From the NCBI RefSeq assembly GCF_009711095.1, contig NZ_WMJZ01000008.1:62001-126000 (forward strand): 64,000 nucleotides of DNA, read 5' to 3'. The notes below the pieces were generated by a model, which was not told the DNA's origin, made no database searches, and saw only the letters and a program-made list of their open reading frames with translations. Origin of the DNA: Intestinirhabdus alba. Lineage in GTDB: Bacteria > Pseudomonadota > Gammaproteobacteria > Enterobacterales > Enterobacteriaceae. Of the stretch, positions 15,573 to 24,600 are shown in pieces (position 1 is the stretch's first letter; the number at the start of each line of letters is the position of its first letter). The position numbers and the translations under genes are program-made.

Positions 15573-16401
15573 CAGGCAGATCCGCCGTGTTAACCTCTCA
15601 TTGCACCTGTCGCCAGAGCAGTCGCGCGCGGATCTGCGCGCTATGCTACAGCTTAAAAAGTGGTACGGCTCGGTGCAGCGGGACGGAAGCGACGTCAATG
15701 ACGCCAACATGGAGATCCGCCTGTTTCATCGCAATATCTATCTGTCCGGCCTGCAGCTGCACCTTCTCAGCCCGCAGCTGTGCAGCTATATCGCCGAGTC
15801 CCTCAGCCGCGAGGAGCTGAGCCTCGACGCCCTGTGCGCCGAGCTGCAGCAGAGCAAGCTGCTGCCCGTAGAGCTGCGCGCCGGCGGCGACGCCGTCGGG
15901 GCGAACGACTTCAGCGAGGGACAGCTGGCGCAGATGCGGGCGCTGATGGCGCAGGCGCTGGAGTCAGCGCCCCAGGCCGCCGCCCCGGTGGACGAGGCGC
16001 AGCGGGAAGAGACAGCGCGGCTGCGCGAAGATATCGCCCGGCTGGCGCAGCTGCTGGAATCAGCGCCCCAGGCCGCCGCCCCGGCGGAGGGGGCGCAGCG
16101 GGAAGAGACGGCCCGGCTGCGCGAGGATATCGCCCGGCTGGCGCAGCTGCTGGAGTCAGCGCCCCAGGCCGCCGCCCCGGCGGACGACGCCCGGCGTGAG
16201 GAAACCGCGCAGCTGCGGGAAGAGGTTGCCCAGTTGAAGGTGCTGCTGCAACAGCAAAACCTGCTGCTCCAGCAACTGCGGGTGGCGGGCCGTACGACGG
16301 CGGAGCCGGCCCGGTCGACGAATACGGAAGAGGTCGACCTCAGCGCTGTGGACGCGCCGACCCAGAAGATGAACAAAGTGCGCCAGAAAGGGATCTTTTA
16401 A
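15565..16401 (+). CDS. Coiled-coil repeat protein, putative partner of the ParM-like filament
   Basis: 278 residues. The first about 110 form a basic region (VNLSLHLSPEQSRADLRAML and following) compatible with a small StbB/ParR-like DNA-binding adaptor, although I cannot assign a family firmly. Residues 133-228 are three tandem 32-residue units, each an Ala/Pro linker (ESAPQAAAP) followed by a charged amphipathic helix (REETARLREDIARLAQLL). A further helix leads to a basic tail. The start overlaps the ParM-like gene (ATGA-type, 8 bp), strongly suggesting the two act together. By analogy with ParM-ParR it could tether the filament to its cargo; the repeats would then be a length-variable spacer. 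Confidence 0.75.
   Translation: MSNRQIRRVNLSLHLSPEQSRADLRAMLQLKKWYGSVQRDGSDVNDANMEIRLFHRNIYLSGLQLHLLSPQLCSYIAESLSREELSLDALCAELQQSKLLPVELRAGGDAVGANDFSEGQLAQMRALMAQALESAPQAAAPVDEAQREETARLREDIARLAQLLESAPQAAAPAEGAQREETARLREDIARLAQLLESAPQAAAPADDARREETAQLREEVAQLKVLLQQQNLLLQQLRVAGRTTAEPARSTNTEEVDLSAVDAPTQKMNKVRQKGIF
15961..16248 (+). repeat. Three in-frame 96-bp tandem repeats
   Basis: Units 15961-16056, 16057-16152 and 16153-16248 each encode 32 residues beginning ESAPQAAAP. The first two differ at few positions; the third has diverged at its end. The in-frame unit length would let copy number change without breaking the protein. Confidence 0.9.
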
Positions 16402-16868
16402 ACCCTGGCGCAGCGCGTCGCCCGGACGAAAAAAGGAGCCTTTCTCCACGACGCCCTCTTGCTTTATACACCGACGCAGACGGTTTGCTCTTCTGTCGGC
16501 GTGCGGGAAAGTCAATACGTTCTACCTCTTATCCGGCGAAAAATATTCGGAACAGGATGTTTGTCAAATTTCCATCCTGAAGTTTCCCGCTTTTCACCAG
16601 ACAATACCCTGTTCTGGTTATTATGGAGTTAAATAAGATCGAGCTGAATGTAAAAGAGCGGCCTTTATGTTCTGCCATATTCAGGCCGTATGGCGCGTTA
16701 CTCAGCGCGTATGTAGCCTGCGGTATGGCGGGCAAAGACCGTAAAAAAGCAGAGCGCTGTATCACCGGATAACGCCAGCATCTGACGTATGCGGAAAATA
16801 AACAGGGCCGCCGCGCGCTTCAGCATTACACAACACAATGTCATACCTTTTGGGAGAATTTATTATTT
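16402..16868. other. Intergenic region before the peptide transporter
   Basis: About 467 bp with no convincing gene. It should carry the promoter of the transporter. Several short inverted repeats are visible (around 16660-16740), but none has a clear terminator form. Confidence 0.4.
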
Positions 16869-18419
16869 ATGCATTCCTCTGTTAAAAAAGAGAGCCGAAC
16901 GTTTTTCGGCCATCCGTATCCGCTGGGATCGCTGTTTTTCACCGAGATGTGGGAGCGCTTCTCGTTTTACGGTATCCGGCCGCTGCTGATCCTGTTTATG
17001 GCGGCGACCGTCTATGACGGCGGCATGGGGCTGGCGCGCGAAAATGCGTCGGCGATCGTCGGTATTTTTGCCGGCAGCATGTATCTTGCGGCGCTGCCGG
17101 GAGGCTGGCTGGCGGATAACTGGCTTGGCCAGCAGAGGGCGGTGTGGTACGGCTCGATCCTGATTGCCCTTGGGCACCTGGCGATTGCCCTCTCGGCGAT
17201 GATGGGCGACAGCCTGTTTTTTATCGGCCTGGTGTTTATCGTGCTGGGTTCCGGCCTGTTTAAAACCTGTATCTCGGTGATGGTGGGCACCCTGTATAAA
17301 AAGGGCGACGCCCGCCGCGACGGCGGCTTCTCGCTATTTTATATGGGGATCAATCTCGGCTCCTTTATTGCGCCGCTGATCTCCGGCTGGCTGATTAAAA
17401 CCCACGGCTGGCACTGGGGCTTCGGCATCGGCGGCATCGGGATGCTGGTGGCGCTGGTCATCTTCCGCCTGTTTGCCGTTCCGGCGATGCATCGCTATGA
17501 CCGCGAGGTGGGGCTGGACTCCACCTGGAACAGCCCGGTCAGGAAACGAGACGGCGTGGGCCGCTGGCTGCTGGCTATCGCCATCGCCGGGGCGGCGGTG
17601 ATTCTGCTGGTGGCCCAGGGGATCGTCGTGATTAACCCGGTGGCGGTCGCCAGCGTGCTGGTCTACGTGATTGCCGCCTCGGTGGTGCTCTACTTTATCT
17701 GGCTGTTCGCCTTTGCCGGCCTGAACCGCAAAGAGCGCGCCCGGCTGCTGGTGTGCTTTATTTTGCTGGTCTCCGCCGCGTTCTTCTGGTCGGCGTTTGA
17801 GCAGAAGCCCACCTCCTTTAACCTGTTTGCCAACGACTACACCGACCGTATGCTGGGGGATTTTGAAATTCCCGCGGTGTGGTTCCAGTCTATTAACGCG
17901 CTGTTTATTATCCTGCTGGCTCCGATCTTCAGCTGGCTGTGGCCGATGCTGGCGCAAAAAAATGTGCGTCCGGGCAGTATTACCAAGTTTGTGATTGGCA
18001 TTCTGTTCGCCGCGGCGGGCTTTGGCCTGATGATGCTGGCGGCACAGAACGTGCCCGGCAACGGCGGGGCGGGGGTATCGCCGCTGTGGCTGGTGGGCAG
18101 CATTCTGATGCTGACCCTTGGCGAACTGTGCCTCAGCCCGATCGGCCTGGCGACCATGACTCTGCTGGCCCCGGAGAGAATGCGCGGGCAGATGATGGGG
18201 CTGTGGTTCTGCGCCAGCGCGCTGGGCAACCTGGCGGCGGGGCTGATCGGCGGCCAGGTGAAGGCCGACAGGCTTGACGTGCTGCCCGATCTGTTCGCCC
18301 GCTGTTCGGTTGCGCTGCTGATCTGCGCGGCGGTGCTGGTGCTGCTGATCGTGCCGGTGCGGCGGATGCTGGAAAACGCTCAGGCTAACGCCACGACAAA
18401 GCCGGCCACCAGCGCCTGA
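16869..18419 (+). CDS. POT-family proton-coupled oligopeptide transporter
   Basis: 516 residues, 12-14 membrane helices, with the POT signature EMWERFSFYG (the ExxERFxYYG motif of helix 1, needed for proton coupling) and FYMGINLGSFIAPLISGWL (the PTR2 signature near helix 5). POT proteins import di- and tripeptides with protons across the inner membrane. The sequence is not close to E. coli DtpA, B, C or D in the parts I can compare from memory, so no symbol is given. The start is weakly supported (the ATG at 16869 follows GGGAGAAT). It is a single gene, not in an evident operon. Confidence 0.88.
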   Translation: MHSSVKKESRTFFGHPYPLGSLFFTEMWERFSFYGIRPLLILFMAATVYDGGMGLARENASAIVGIFAGSMYLAALPGGWLADNWLGQQRAVWYGSILIALGHLAIALSAMMGDSLFFIGLVFIVLGSGLFKTCISVMVGTLYKKGDARRDGGFSLFYMGINLGSFIAPLISGWLIKTHGWHWGFGIGGIGMLVALVIFRLFAVPAMHRYDREVGLDSTWNSPVRKRDGVGRWLLAIAIAGAAVILLVAQGIVVINPVAVASVLVYVIAASVVLYFIWLFAFAGLNRKERARLLVCFILLVSAAFFWSAFEQKPTSFNLFANDYTDRMLGDFEIPAVWFQSINALFIILLAPIFSWLWPMLAQKNVRPGSITKFVIGILFAAAGFGLMMLAAQNVPGNGGAGVSPLWLVGSILMLTLGELCLSPIGLATMTLLAPERMRGQMMGLWFCASALGNLAAGLIGGQVKADRLDVLPDLFARCSVALLICAAVLVLLIVPVRRMLENAQANATTKPATSA

Positions 18420-18536
18420 CGGCCCTTCCGCCGTCGCAGGATTAAGCTGTGTCTTTTATTCTGCCGGGGTATAATCGGTGACGAGAGGGCGCGCCCGGAA
18501 GGATATGGGCGCTTATTACGCGCGGGAGGCGTCAGG

Positions 18537-18839
18537 ATGTTACATAAAAACGGCGGGCTGTTGCTCTTTTTGACTGGACTGTGCTGGCTGCCGCAAAGCC
18601 AGGCTGGGGAAGCCGGAGGCCGGGTTACCGATCCGGCGATGGCCTCCGCGCTGGCAGACCGGCATGTCAGCGCGGTCTACGACGAAGAGACGGCCCGCAG
18701 GCAGCGGCCCTGGCAGATTAAAGATAACGGCGACGCCTGGATTTTAATCGGCAGGCCGCCTGAGGCCCTGGGCGGTAATATTACTATCGAAATCGCCAAA
18801 CGGGACGGTGCGGTCATTCAGTTATCGCATTCTAAATAA
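18537..18839 (+). CDS. Small exported protein resembling NTF2-fold immunity proteins
   Basis: 100 residues: a probable signal peptide (LLLFLTGLCWLPQSQAGEA), then a domain with the pattern DPAMASALADRHVSAVYDEE ... RPWQIKDNGDAWILIGRPP ... GGNITIEIAKRDGAVIQLSH. This resembles the NTF2-fold immunity protein family associated with polymorphic toxins. The ATG at 18537 follows GGGAGG. No toxin gene is adjacent, so it is either an orphan immunity gene or a family member with another role. The family assignment is from remembered motif patterns only. Confidence 0.6.
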   Translation: MLHKNGGLLLFLTGLCWLPQSQAGEAGGRVTDPAMASALADRHVSAVYDEETARRQRPWQIKDNGDAWILIGRPPEALGGNITIEIAKRDGAVIQLSHSK

Positions 18840-18951
18840 AAAGCCGGTTCTCAATAAGCCGCCGACCCTCGCACTCTATCTCCCCGCCCTGCGCGGCGCA
18901 GCCCTGTCATAACGGGCGAACGCCCCGGCTTTCCCGGACAAAATAATCGTT

Positions 18952-19134
18952 ATGCCGCCGCTTCGCTATTTTCGCCTGCTTGAAGGTTGGGGGGTTACGT
19001 CTACGCTTAATAAGCCGCCGCGCGCTCAGCGTTAAATAAACCGCGCCTCCGGCGGCACTATTTCACACCGCCATCCGGCTGTTATTGCTGAATAATCTCC
19101 GGCGCGGCCTGGAAGGGGCGAAAATAACCGAAGG
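18952..19134 (+). repeat. Family C MITE-like repeat, copy 1
   Basis: 183 bp, matching 30602-30784 with only about five substitutions and no gaps. Near-terminal inverted repeats: CTTCGCTATTTTCGCC at the left and GGCGAAAATAACCGAAG at the right. The interior contains GC-rich complementary stretches (GCCGCC ... GGCGGC). It has no coding potential of its own. Confidence 0.8.
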
Positions 19135-19142
19135 GGTAAGCT

Positions 19143-19244
19143 ATGCGATATCTGAATAACCGTTTCGCTGTCGAAAAAGACGATCCGTCCGAAGCACCGG
19201 AATCCGGCGATAAGCCGGACAGCACGCCGCAGAAAAAATCCTGA
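19143..19244 (+). CDS. Possible 33-residue leader ORF upstream of cioA
   Basis: Short frame starting MRYLNNRFAVEKDDPSEAPE, hydrophilic, with GGGGTAAG upstream of the ATG. It precedes the cioA fragment by 93 bp on the same strand. I do not recognise it. Some oxidase operons carry small ORFs, but those are usually membrane proteins, which this is not. Confidence 0.35.
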   Translation: MRYLNNRFAVEKDDPSEAPESGDKPDSTPQKKS

Positions 19245-19337
19245 CCGTCCTGATCCTTCTCCCGGCAGCGCCGGGGGAGGTTTTTCGCCGGGCCTGCGCG
19301 GGCGCGGCGGGCGTGGTTATTTCTATCGGGAGAAAAT

Positions 19338-19966
19338 ATGGACGTTGATGCTTTTTTTCTGGCGAGGCTCCAGTTTGCCTTTACCGTTTCGTTTCACATC
19401 ATCTTTCCCGCCATTACCATCGGTCTCGCCAGCTATCTGGCGGTGCTGGAGGGGCTGTGGCTGAAAACCCATAATCCCGTCTGGCGCGCCCTCTACCAGT
19501 TCTGGCTGAAGGTGTTCGCCGTTAACTTCGGTATGGGCGTGGTCTCCGGGCTGGTGATGGCCTATCAGTTTGGCACCAACTGGAGCGGCTTTTCCCAGTT
19601 CGCCGGCAGCATCACCGGGCCTCTGCTTACCTACGAGGTGTTAACCGCCTTCTTCCTCGAGGCCGGTTTTCTGGGGGTGATGCTGTTCGGTTGGAACAAG
19701 GTCGGGCCGGGGCTGCACTTCTTCGCCACCTGCATGGTGGCGCTGGGCACGCTGCTCTCCACCTTCTGGATCCTCGCCTCCAACAGCTGGATGCACACCC
19801 CGCAGGGCTTTGAAATCCACAACGGCCAGGTGGTGCCGGTGGACTGGCTGGCGGTGATCTTTAACCCCTCATTCTCTTACCGCCTGCTGCATATGTCGGT
19901 GGCGGCCTTTGTGAACAGCGCGATGTTTGTCGGCGCTTCCGCCGCCTGGCATCTGCTCAGGGGGAA
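19338..19966 (+). pseudogene. cioA: Truncated cyanide-insensitive cytochrome bd oxidase subunit I (CioA/CydA)
   Basis: The first about 209 residues of a subunit I of about 470. The start (MDVDAFFLARLQFAFTVSFH) follows GGGAG, and the heme-ligating and quinol-loop-proximal N-terminal helices are recognisable (FGMGVVSGLVMAYQFGTNW, LTYEVLTAFFLEAGFLGVML). The match stops after WHLLRGN, where IS630-type sequence begins. Helices 6-9, the Q-loop and subunit II are missing, so it cannot make a working terminal oxidase. A likely fragment of the far end of the same operon is at 30785-30847. Confidence 0.88.
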
Positions 19967-20441
19967 CTCAGCCCGGTTTATGCGATCTGATCAATCGCTG
20001 AATATCCCAAATCACCAGCCGGCCTGAGCAATGCCGATCATAGTACCCATACCCAGAACCGAACGATGCCTGATGCAGAAAACTTTCCATAAAACAAAGA
20101 ACCAAAACCACGACCCGCGGCTCACCGCCATGCTGATGCTGCATAGTGGTGACACCGTCAGTCATGTTGCCAGAACGCTCTGCTGCGCCTGCTCATCGAT
20201 TGGTTCACGCTGTCTGGTCCTGAAGGCCTGAAGTCATTACCGTCAGGACGTGGGAGACGCTGGCCGTTCGAACATATTTGCGCATTGCTGCGTGAGCTTG
20301 TTAAGCATTCTCCCGGCGATTTCGGTTATCAGCGTTCCCGCTGGAGTACCGAACTGCTGGCGATAAAAATCCGTGATGTCACCGGTTGTCCGCTACATGC
20401 TTCAACCATCCGGCGATGGTTACCTGCCGCCGGGAATGATT
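19967..20441 (+). mobile_element. IS630-family transposase remnant
   Basis: N-terminal third of an IS630-type transposase: the frame opens at 20031 with MPIIVPIPRTERCLMQK, then RLTAMLMLHSGDTVSHVART. A small deletion around 20195 shifts the frame, after which LSGPEGLKSLPSGRGRRWPF and SPGDFGYQRSRWSTELLAIK continue in another frame as far as RRWLPAAG. The DDE catalytic domain is absent. The element truncated cioA on its left and is itself cut on its right by a family A repeat. It cannot transpose. Confidence 0.85.
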
Positions 20442-20511
20442 GACCCTCACCGAAGATGGCTGTTCAAAACGCGCTGCGTTTTGTCCTGCAACCCGAATTA
20501 TTTAGGATATA
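20442..20511 (-). repeat. Family A repeat, partial copy, left boundary of AT-rich island
   Basis: Read on the minus strand it gives TAAATAATTCGGGTTGCAGG, then ACAAAACGCAGCGCGTTTTG. It is the inverted counterpart of 30347-30394, with which it shares about 48 bp with four or so mismatches. It directly abuts the IS630 remnant. Confidence 0.7.
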
Positions 20512-21098
20512 AATTAATTGCCCGTAATCCAAAACAGAAATATCTTATTTAAATGATTTTTTATTTCATTATTTAACGGCAATTGTGTAATAATGGAACT
20601 GATATTTTTATTATTTGTGAAATCTAAATTTAATACTCAATAAGAAAACTCCCAATCAAGTGATTGCAAAAAACATATTTTTAACATTAATTCGTTTTTC
20701 TGATATCTGTCAGTTTTTTATATAATAACAAGAGTTTTCTGCTTTATTCGCTTACTCTCGTAAAACAGCCTGTTACAGATGGCCGGCAGCAGAATATACT
20801 CTGTGTTTTCATTATGGTGAAGTTATTTGCTCTGTTTATAGCGCGAAGTGTAAATCGAGTTATTCACTTGATAATGGGATCGTTATGACTTATTATACTT
20901 AATTATGAGATTGAGTAGTGCATTATTCTGCTGTTTTCAGAAAATTAACATTATTCATTCACTGACTATAGATATTGAATTATTTTTTTTAGCCTTTTAT
21001 ATTACATCCTATACGACCCCAGTTTTAATTAGGCCTTCCCTGAAGAGGCCGGATATGAAGCCGTTGGATGTGCCTGAGCTAAATGACCGGAGATATTA
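20512..21098. other. AT-rich region without a recognisable gene
   Basis: About 590 bp of strongly AT-rich DNA at the start of the island. A 64-codon frame (20905-21099) ends in a TAATG overlap with the regulator gene, but it has no recognisable product and no good ribosome-binding site, so I do not call it. The region is a likely promoter and H-NS-type silencing target. Confidence 0.45.
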
Positions 21099-21488
21099 AT
21101 GGATAAAAACAAACATCTTTATGGATTTATCATTAATGGGGATACCCATTTTGACATAGCCCACAAAAGATTGTTTCGGATATCAATTTTACCGGCTGAG
21201 CAATCTATATATTTTGGTACGGTTTCATTAAACGATAACATGGTTCGGCTTCTAATTCTTCTCTTTGAGAATCATATGAATTTTAATGAGGCCGCCACCA
21301 AGGATGAAATCTTTAAAAAAGTATGGGAGGTACATAATAAGACCGCATCAAGCCAGAGACTCTGGCATACCATAAAAGAGCTGAGAGCTAAACTATCATC
21401 TATCGGACTGCCGCAGGATCTTATCGTCAATGATCGCGGTTCGGGATACTATGTAGGCAAATATCAAGTAACGCCGCTGTTCTATTGA
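21099..21488 (+). CDS. Winged-helix transcriptional regulator of the adhesin island
   Basis: 129 residues. The C-terminal about 95 have the OmpR/CadC winged-helix pattern (NMVRLLILLFENH, TKDEIFKKVWE, QRLWHTIKELRAKL, VNDRGSGYYVG), comparable to the DNA-binding part of CadC/ToxR proteins but without a membrane helix or sensor domain. GGAG lies eight bases before the ATG. It is 204 bp upstream of the giant autotransporter on the same strand, so the autotransporter promoter is a likely target. AT-rich codon use sets it apart from the core genes. Confidence 0.72.
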   Translation: MDKNKHLYGFIINGDTHFDIAHKRLFRISILPAEQSIYFGTVSLNDNMVRLLILLFENHMNFNEAATKDEIFKKVWEVHNKTASSQRLWHTIKELRAKLSSIGLPQDLIVNDRGSGYYVGKYQVTPLFY

Positions 21489-21692
21489 ATGCCGGGTGAC
21501 TGGTAGTTTCCGATATTTGCTTTTGTTCGTGAGTATGACAAATCAAGGATGAAGTCAATGTTAAGCCTTAATTGAAGATATTTGTTTCTTTGAAAGTAAA
21601 TAGCGATAACTGCATTCTGGTATTGCTCAGGAATGTATATGCTACTGCTTTAGTATCGAATAATAATTAAAATATTTACTACCGAGGTTATC

Positions 21693-24600
21693 ATGAACTT
21701 AATATATAAAGTGAAATGGAACAGGAATTTACGGCGTTACGATGTGGTTTCAGAGCTGGGTAACAGAAATAGTAAAATTACCGGTGGGATAAATAAGTTA
21801 CGCGACGCGCTGCCGGCTATAAAAATTAGCGTGCTGGCCACGGTTATTTCAGTGTCTCTGCTGCAAGCGGTGCAGGCGCAGGATTTCACCGTTGCTGCAA
21901 CAGCACCTGATAATATAGCAATGCAGGTCATGGCGGCTGGTAATAATACGTTGACGGGATCTTTTTCAGCTGTTCAGAGTGGTAATCCCGGCTTTCAGTG
22001 GCTCAATCTGGGTGAGGCGAGGGATAAGGGTTATATCAGTGCGGATTCTCTAAAGTGGCTTGATTATAATATAATACGGATTGGCTCACAGACTAAATCC
22101 ATTGATATCAAAGATCCCATTACCGGGGCTAATACGACGATGTCGGTCTTTGATAATGCCGATTTTGAGCAAGAGCCCGCGGTCGATTTTAATGTTGCTG
22201 TCTCAATCCCTGCCGGCGTTAATGGCCAATATGTTGATAAAAATTTCTATTCGGTGGGGGCAGGGGCCCGGCTGGATGTCAATGTCGGCAGAACCGATAG
22301 CGCCTGGGTAACGGATCCCGATAACTCTTTTTATGGCATTCTGAAAAGTAGCGTTAGCGACCGCAACCTCGCCTCTGTATTCCATGTTACTGCCAGCGGC
22401 AGTAGCCCGGCAGAGCTAAACTATCTTTCTAAAACCGTTGTCAATCTCGGCAATAATAATAATAACATGAGCGATGCTGGCAACCCGCTGGCCTGGATGA
22501 CGGTCGATAGTTTTGTTGGTGAGTTTGACAGCGTATTAGGTACTCAGACGGTTAATAACCTTGACGATTTTAAAAAATACAACAGTGCGTTAATTAACGC
22601 CCTCCAGGCTGGAACCATCCAGCTTACTGCGGCGCAGTATAACGCCGAGTTGAAAAAAGCCTGGGATAATACGCTGCACCCGATCATCGCCGATCTGAAT
22701 ATTGCAACTGATGATGCGGTGCGGGCCTGGGCTAATGCCACCGCTGTCTCATATATTCACGCTGATGGTGAGGGGGCGAATGTTATTATTGGCGATGATG
22801 CGAATATCCAGCTGGTAAACTCTACAGCGACGCTGGTCAATCTGGAAAATGGTGCCGCATTAATAAATAACGGCACCCTGGGCACGGCCGGCACCCCAGC
22901 TAAGTATAGTTATATTATTACCGCGCATCATGACTCTACAGTGGAAAATAACGGCGTGGTGGATGCCGGGACGAATCCGGAGATGGCGGTCTGGTTCCAG
23001 AACCAAAATCTGACGGCAACCGTTTCAAGCGGAAAACATACGGCGATTAGAGCTGATGGTTACGCCGGAGTTAAGAATAATGCAACTGGCGTGATTAACG
23101 TTGCGGCCAGGGGGGATTATCAGGGAAATACCGGACTGATACTGCTTGACAATGCTACGTTTATCAATGATGGCGCGTTGAATATCGCCGCTTCTCAGGA
23201 GGTGAATAATATTCTTGGCACCCAAAGTAATATTGGTGTGGAGGCTCAGAATAGCGCTCAGGTGACCAATAACGGGCAGATTTATATTGGTCGTGAGGCC
23301 CAGCGTTCTCCTGCTGACGGTACGGTAGATATTGCGATCAAACAGCCATCTATTGGTATCCATATCTATGGCAATGCCGTATTTAATGCTACCCAGGGAT
23401 CGTCTATTACGCTCGGCAGCCTTGTTGAAAATGCAACCGCGATTGATATTGGCGGCTCCGCTACGCTGAACCACGCCGGAACCATTAATATTAACGGGAA
23501 TGTGGTGCCGTCAGATGAAAAATCGACAGCGCGTAATACGGGGATACTGGTGCGCAGCGACGCAACCCGTGCGGAGCGGGTGGTAAATAGCGGGACCATT
23601 AACCTGAATGGTCTGAACGCCATCGGGATTGATGTGATGGCAGGAGGACAGGCCACGCATAGCGGAACGATCAATATTAATCATGGTTTTGATTCGGCCA
23701 GCGGCTATCCAAACTATGGTGTTGTCGCTGAAGGCACGGGCGCTCTGGCGATTATCTCCGGCGAAATCAATCTTAATGGCGATCGTGGCGTGGGCGTTTA
23801 CGTCAAAGACGGAGGCGTCATCAATGTCAATAATCAGGGAGCCATCAACTTTATTAGCGGACAGAACCAGACGGGTTATCTGATCTACGGTGCCAACTCT
23901 ACCGTCAATAATACCGCTACCGGCTCGCAGCGCGTTTCCACTGCGGGTTCTACGTTATACCGTATTGATATGGGGGCGGCTTTTGCGGGGGACTCGGCGG
24001 GCACTTCTGTGCTGGGCGCTGACGGAAAAAATTCCACGATTATCCGCGCGACGGGAGAGGGAAGTACGCTTAATACAGGTGGCCTGGTGCTGAGCGTTAA
24101 TGCTGAAGGGGCGACGGGCGTACGTGTAGAGGGGGGAGCGAAAGGTGTCATTGACGCCGCTACCAATATCACTATTTCAGGTACGGGCGCAACGGCAGGT
24201 ATCGTTGACGGGCGCTATTTTAGCTATAGGGATGGGGCAGAAGATGAGAGTCAGAAAGGCGACTCAATTCTGACCAGCTATGCTTCACTGTCAGCAGATA
24301 ATACGGCTTCGGGGGCGCTGGGCTATAAAGTGCTTAGCGGGGGGACGCTGGAGCATAAAGGCAGTATTGATTTTACCCGCGCCGCTAACGGCACGGGAGT
24401 GCAGGTCAATGGTGGTACGCTGGCAAACAGTAGCACTATCGTCGTTAATGGCGTCGCTGTTGATATTGAGGGACCGGCTTCGTCTGTCACCAATACCGGG
24501 ACGGTGACAGCAACGGATGGCACGGCAGCTTATCGTGTCGGTAGCGGAGCCGCTTTGAGCCTGAACGGCACAGGGACGACGGTCGCAGGGGGAAGCGCGC

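Noticed and set aside
14514..15710. 398-codon minus-strand frame opposite the ParM-like gene
   Set aside because: The plus-strand ParM motifs are unmistakable; the antisense product is typical high-GC shadow sequence.
20905..21099. 64-codon frame ending in TAATG before the winged-helix gene
   Set aside because: No recognisable product, no clear ribosome-binding site, and AT-rich DNA gives such frames by chance. The overlap is suggestive but not enough.
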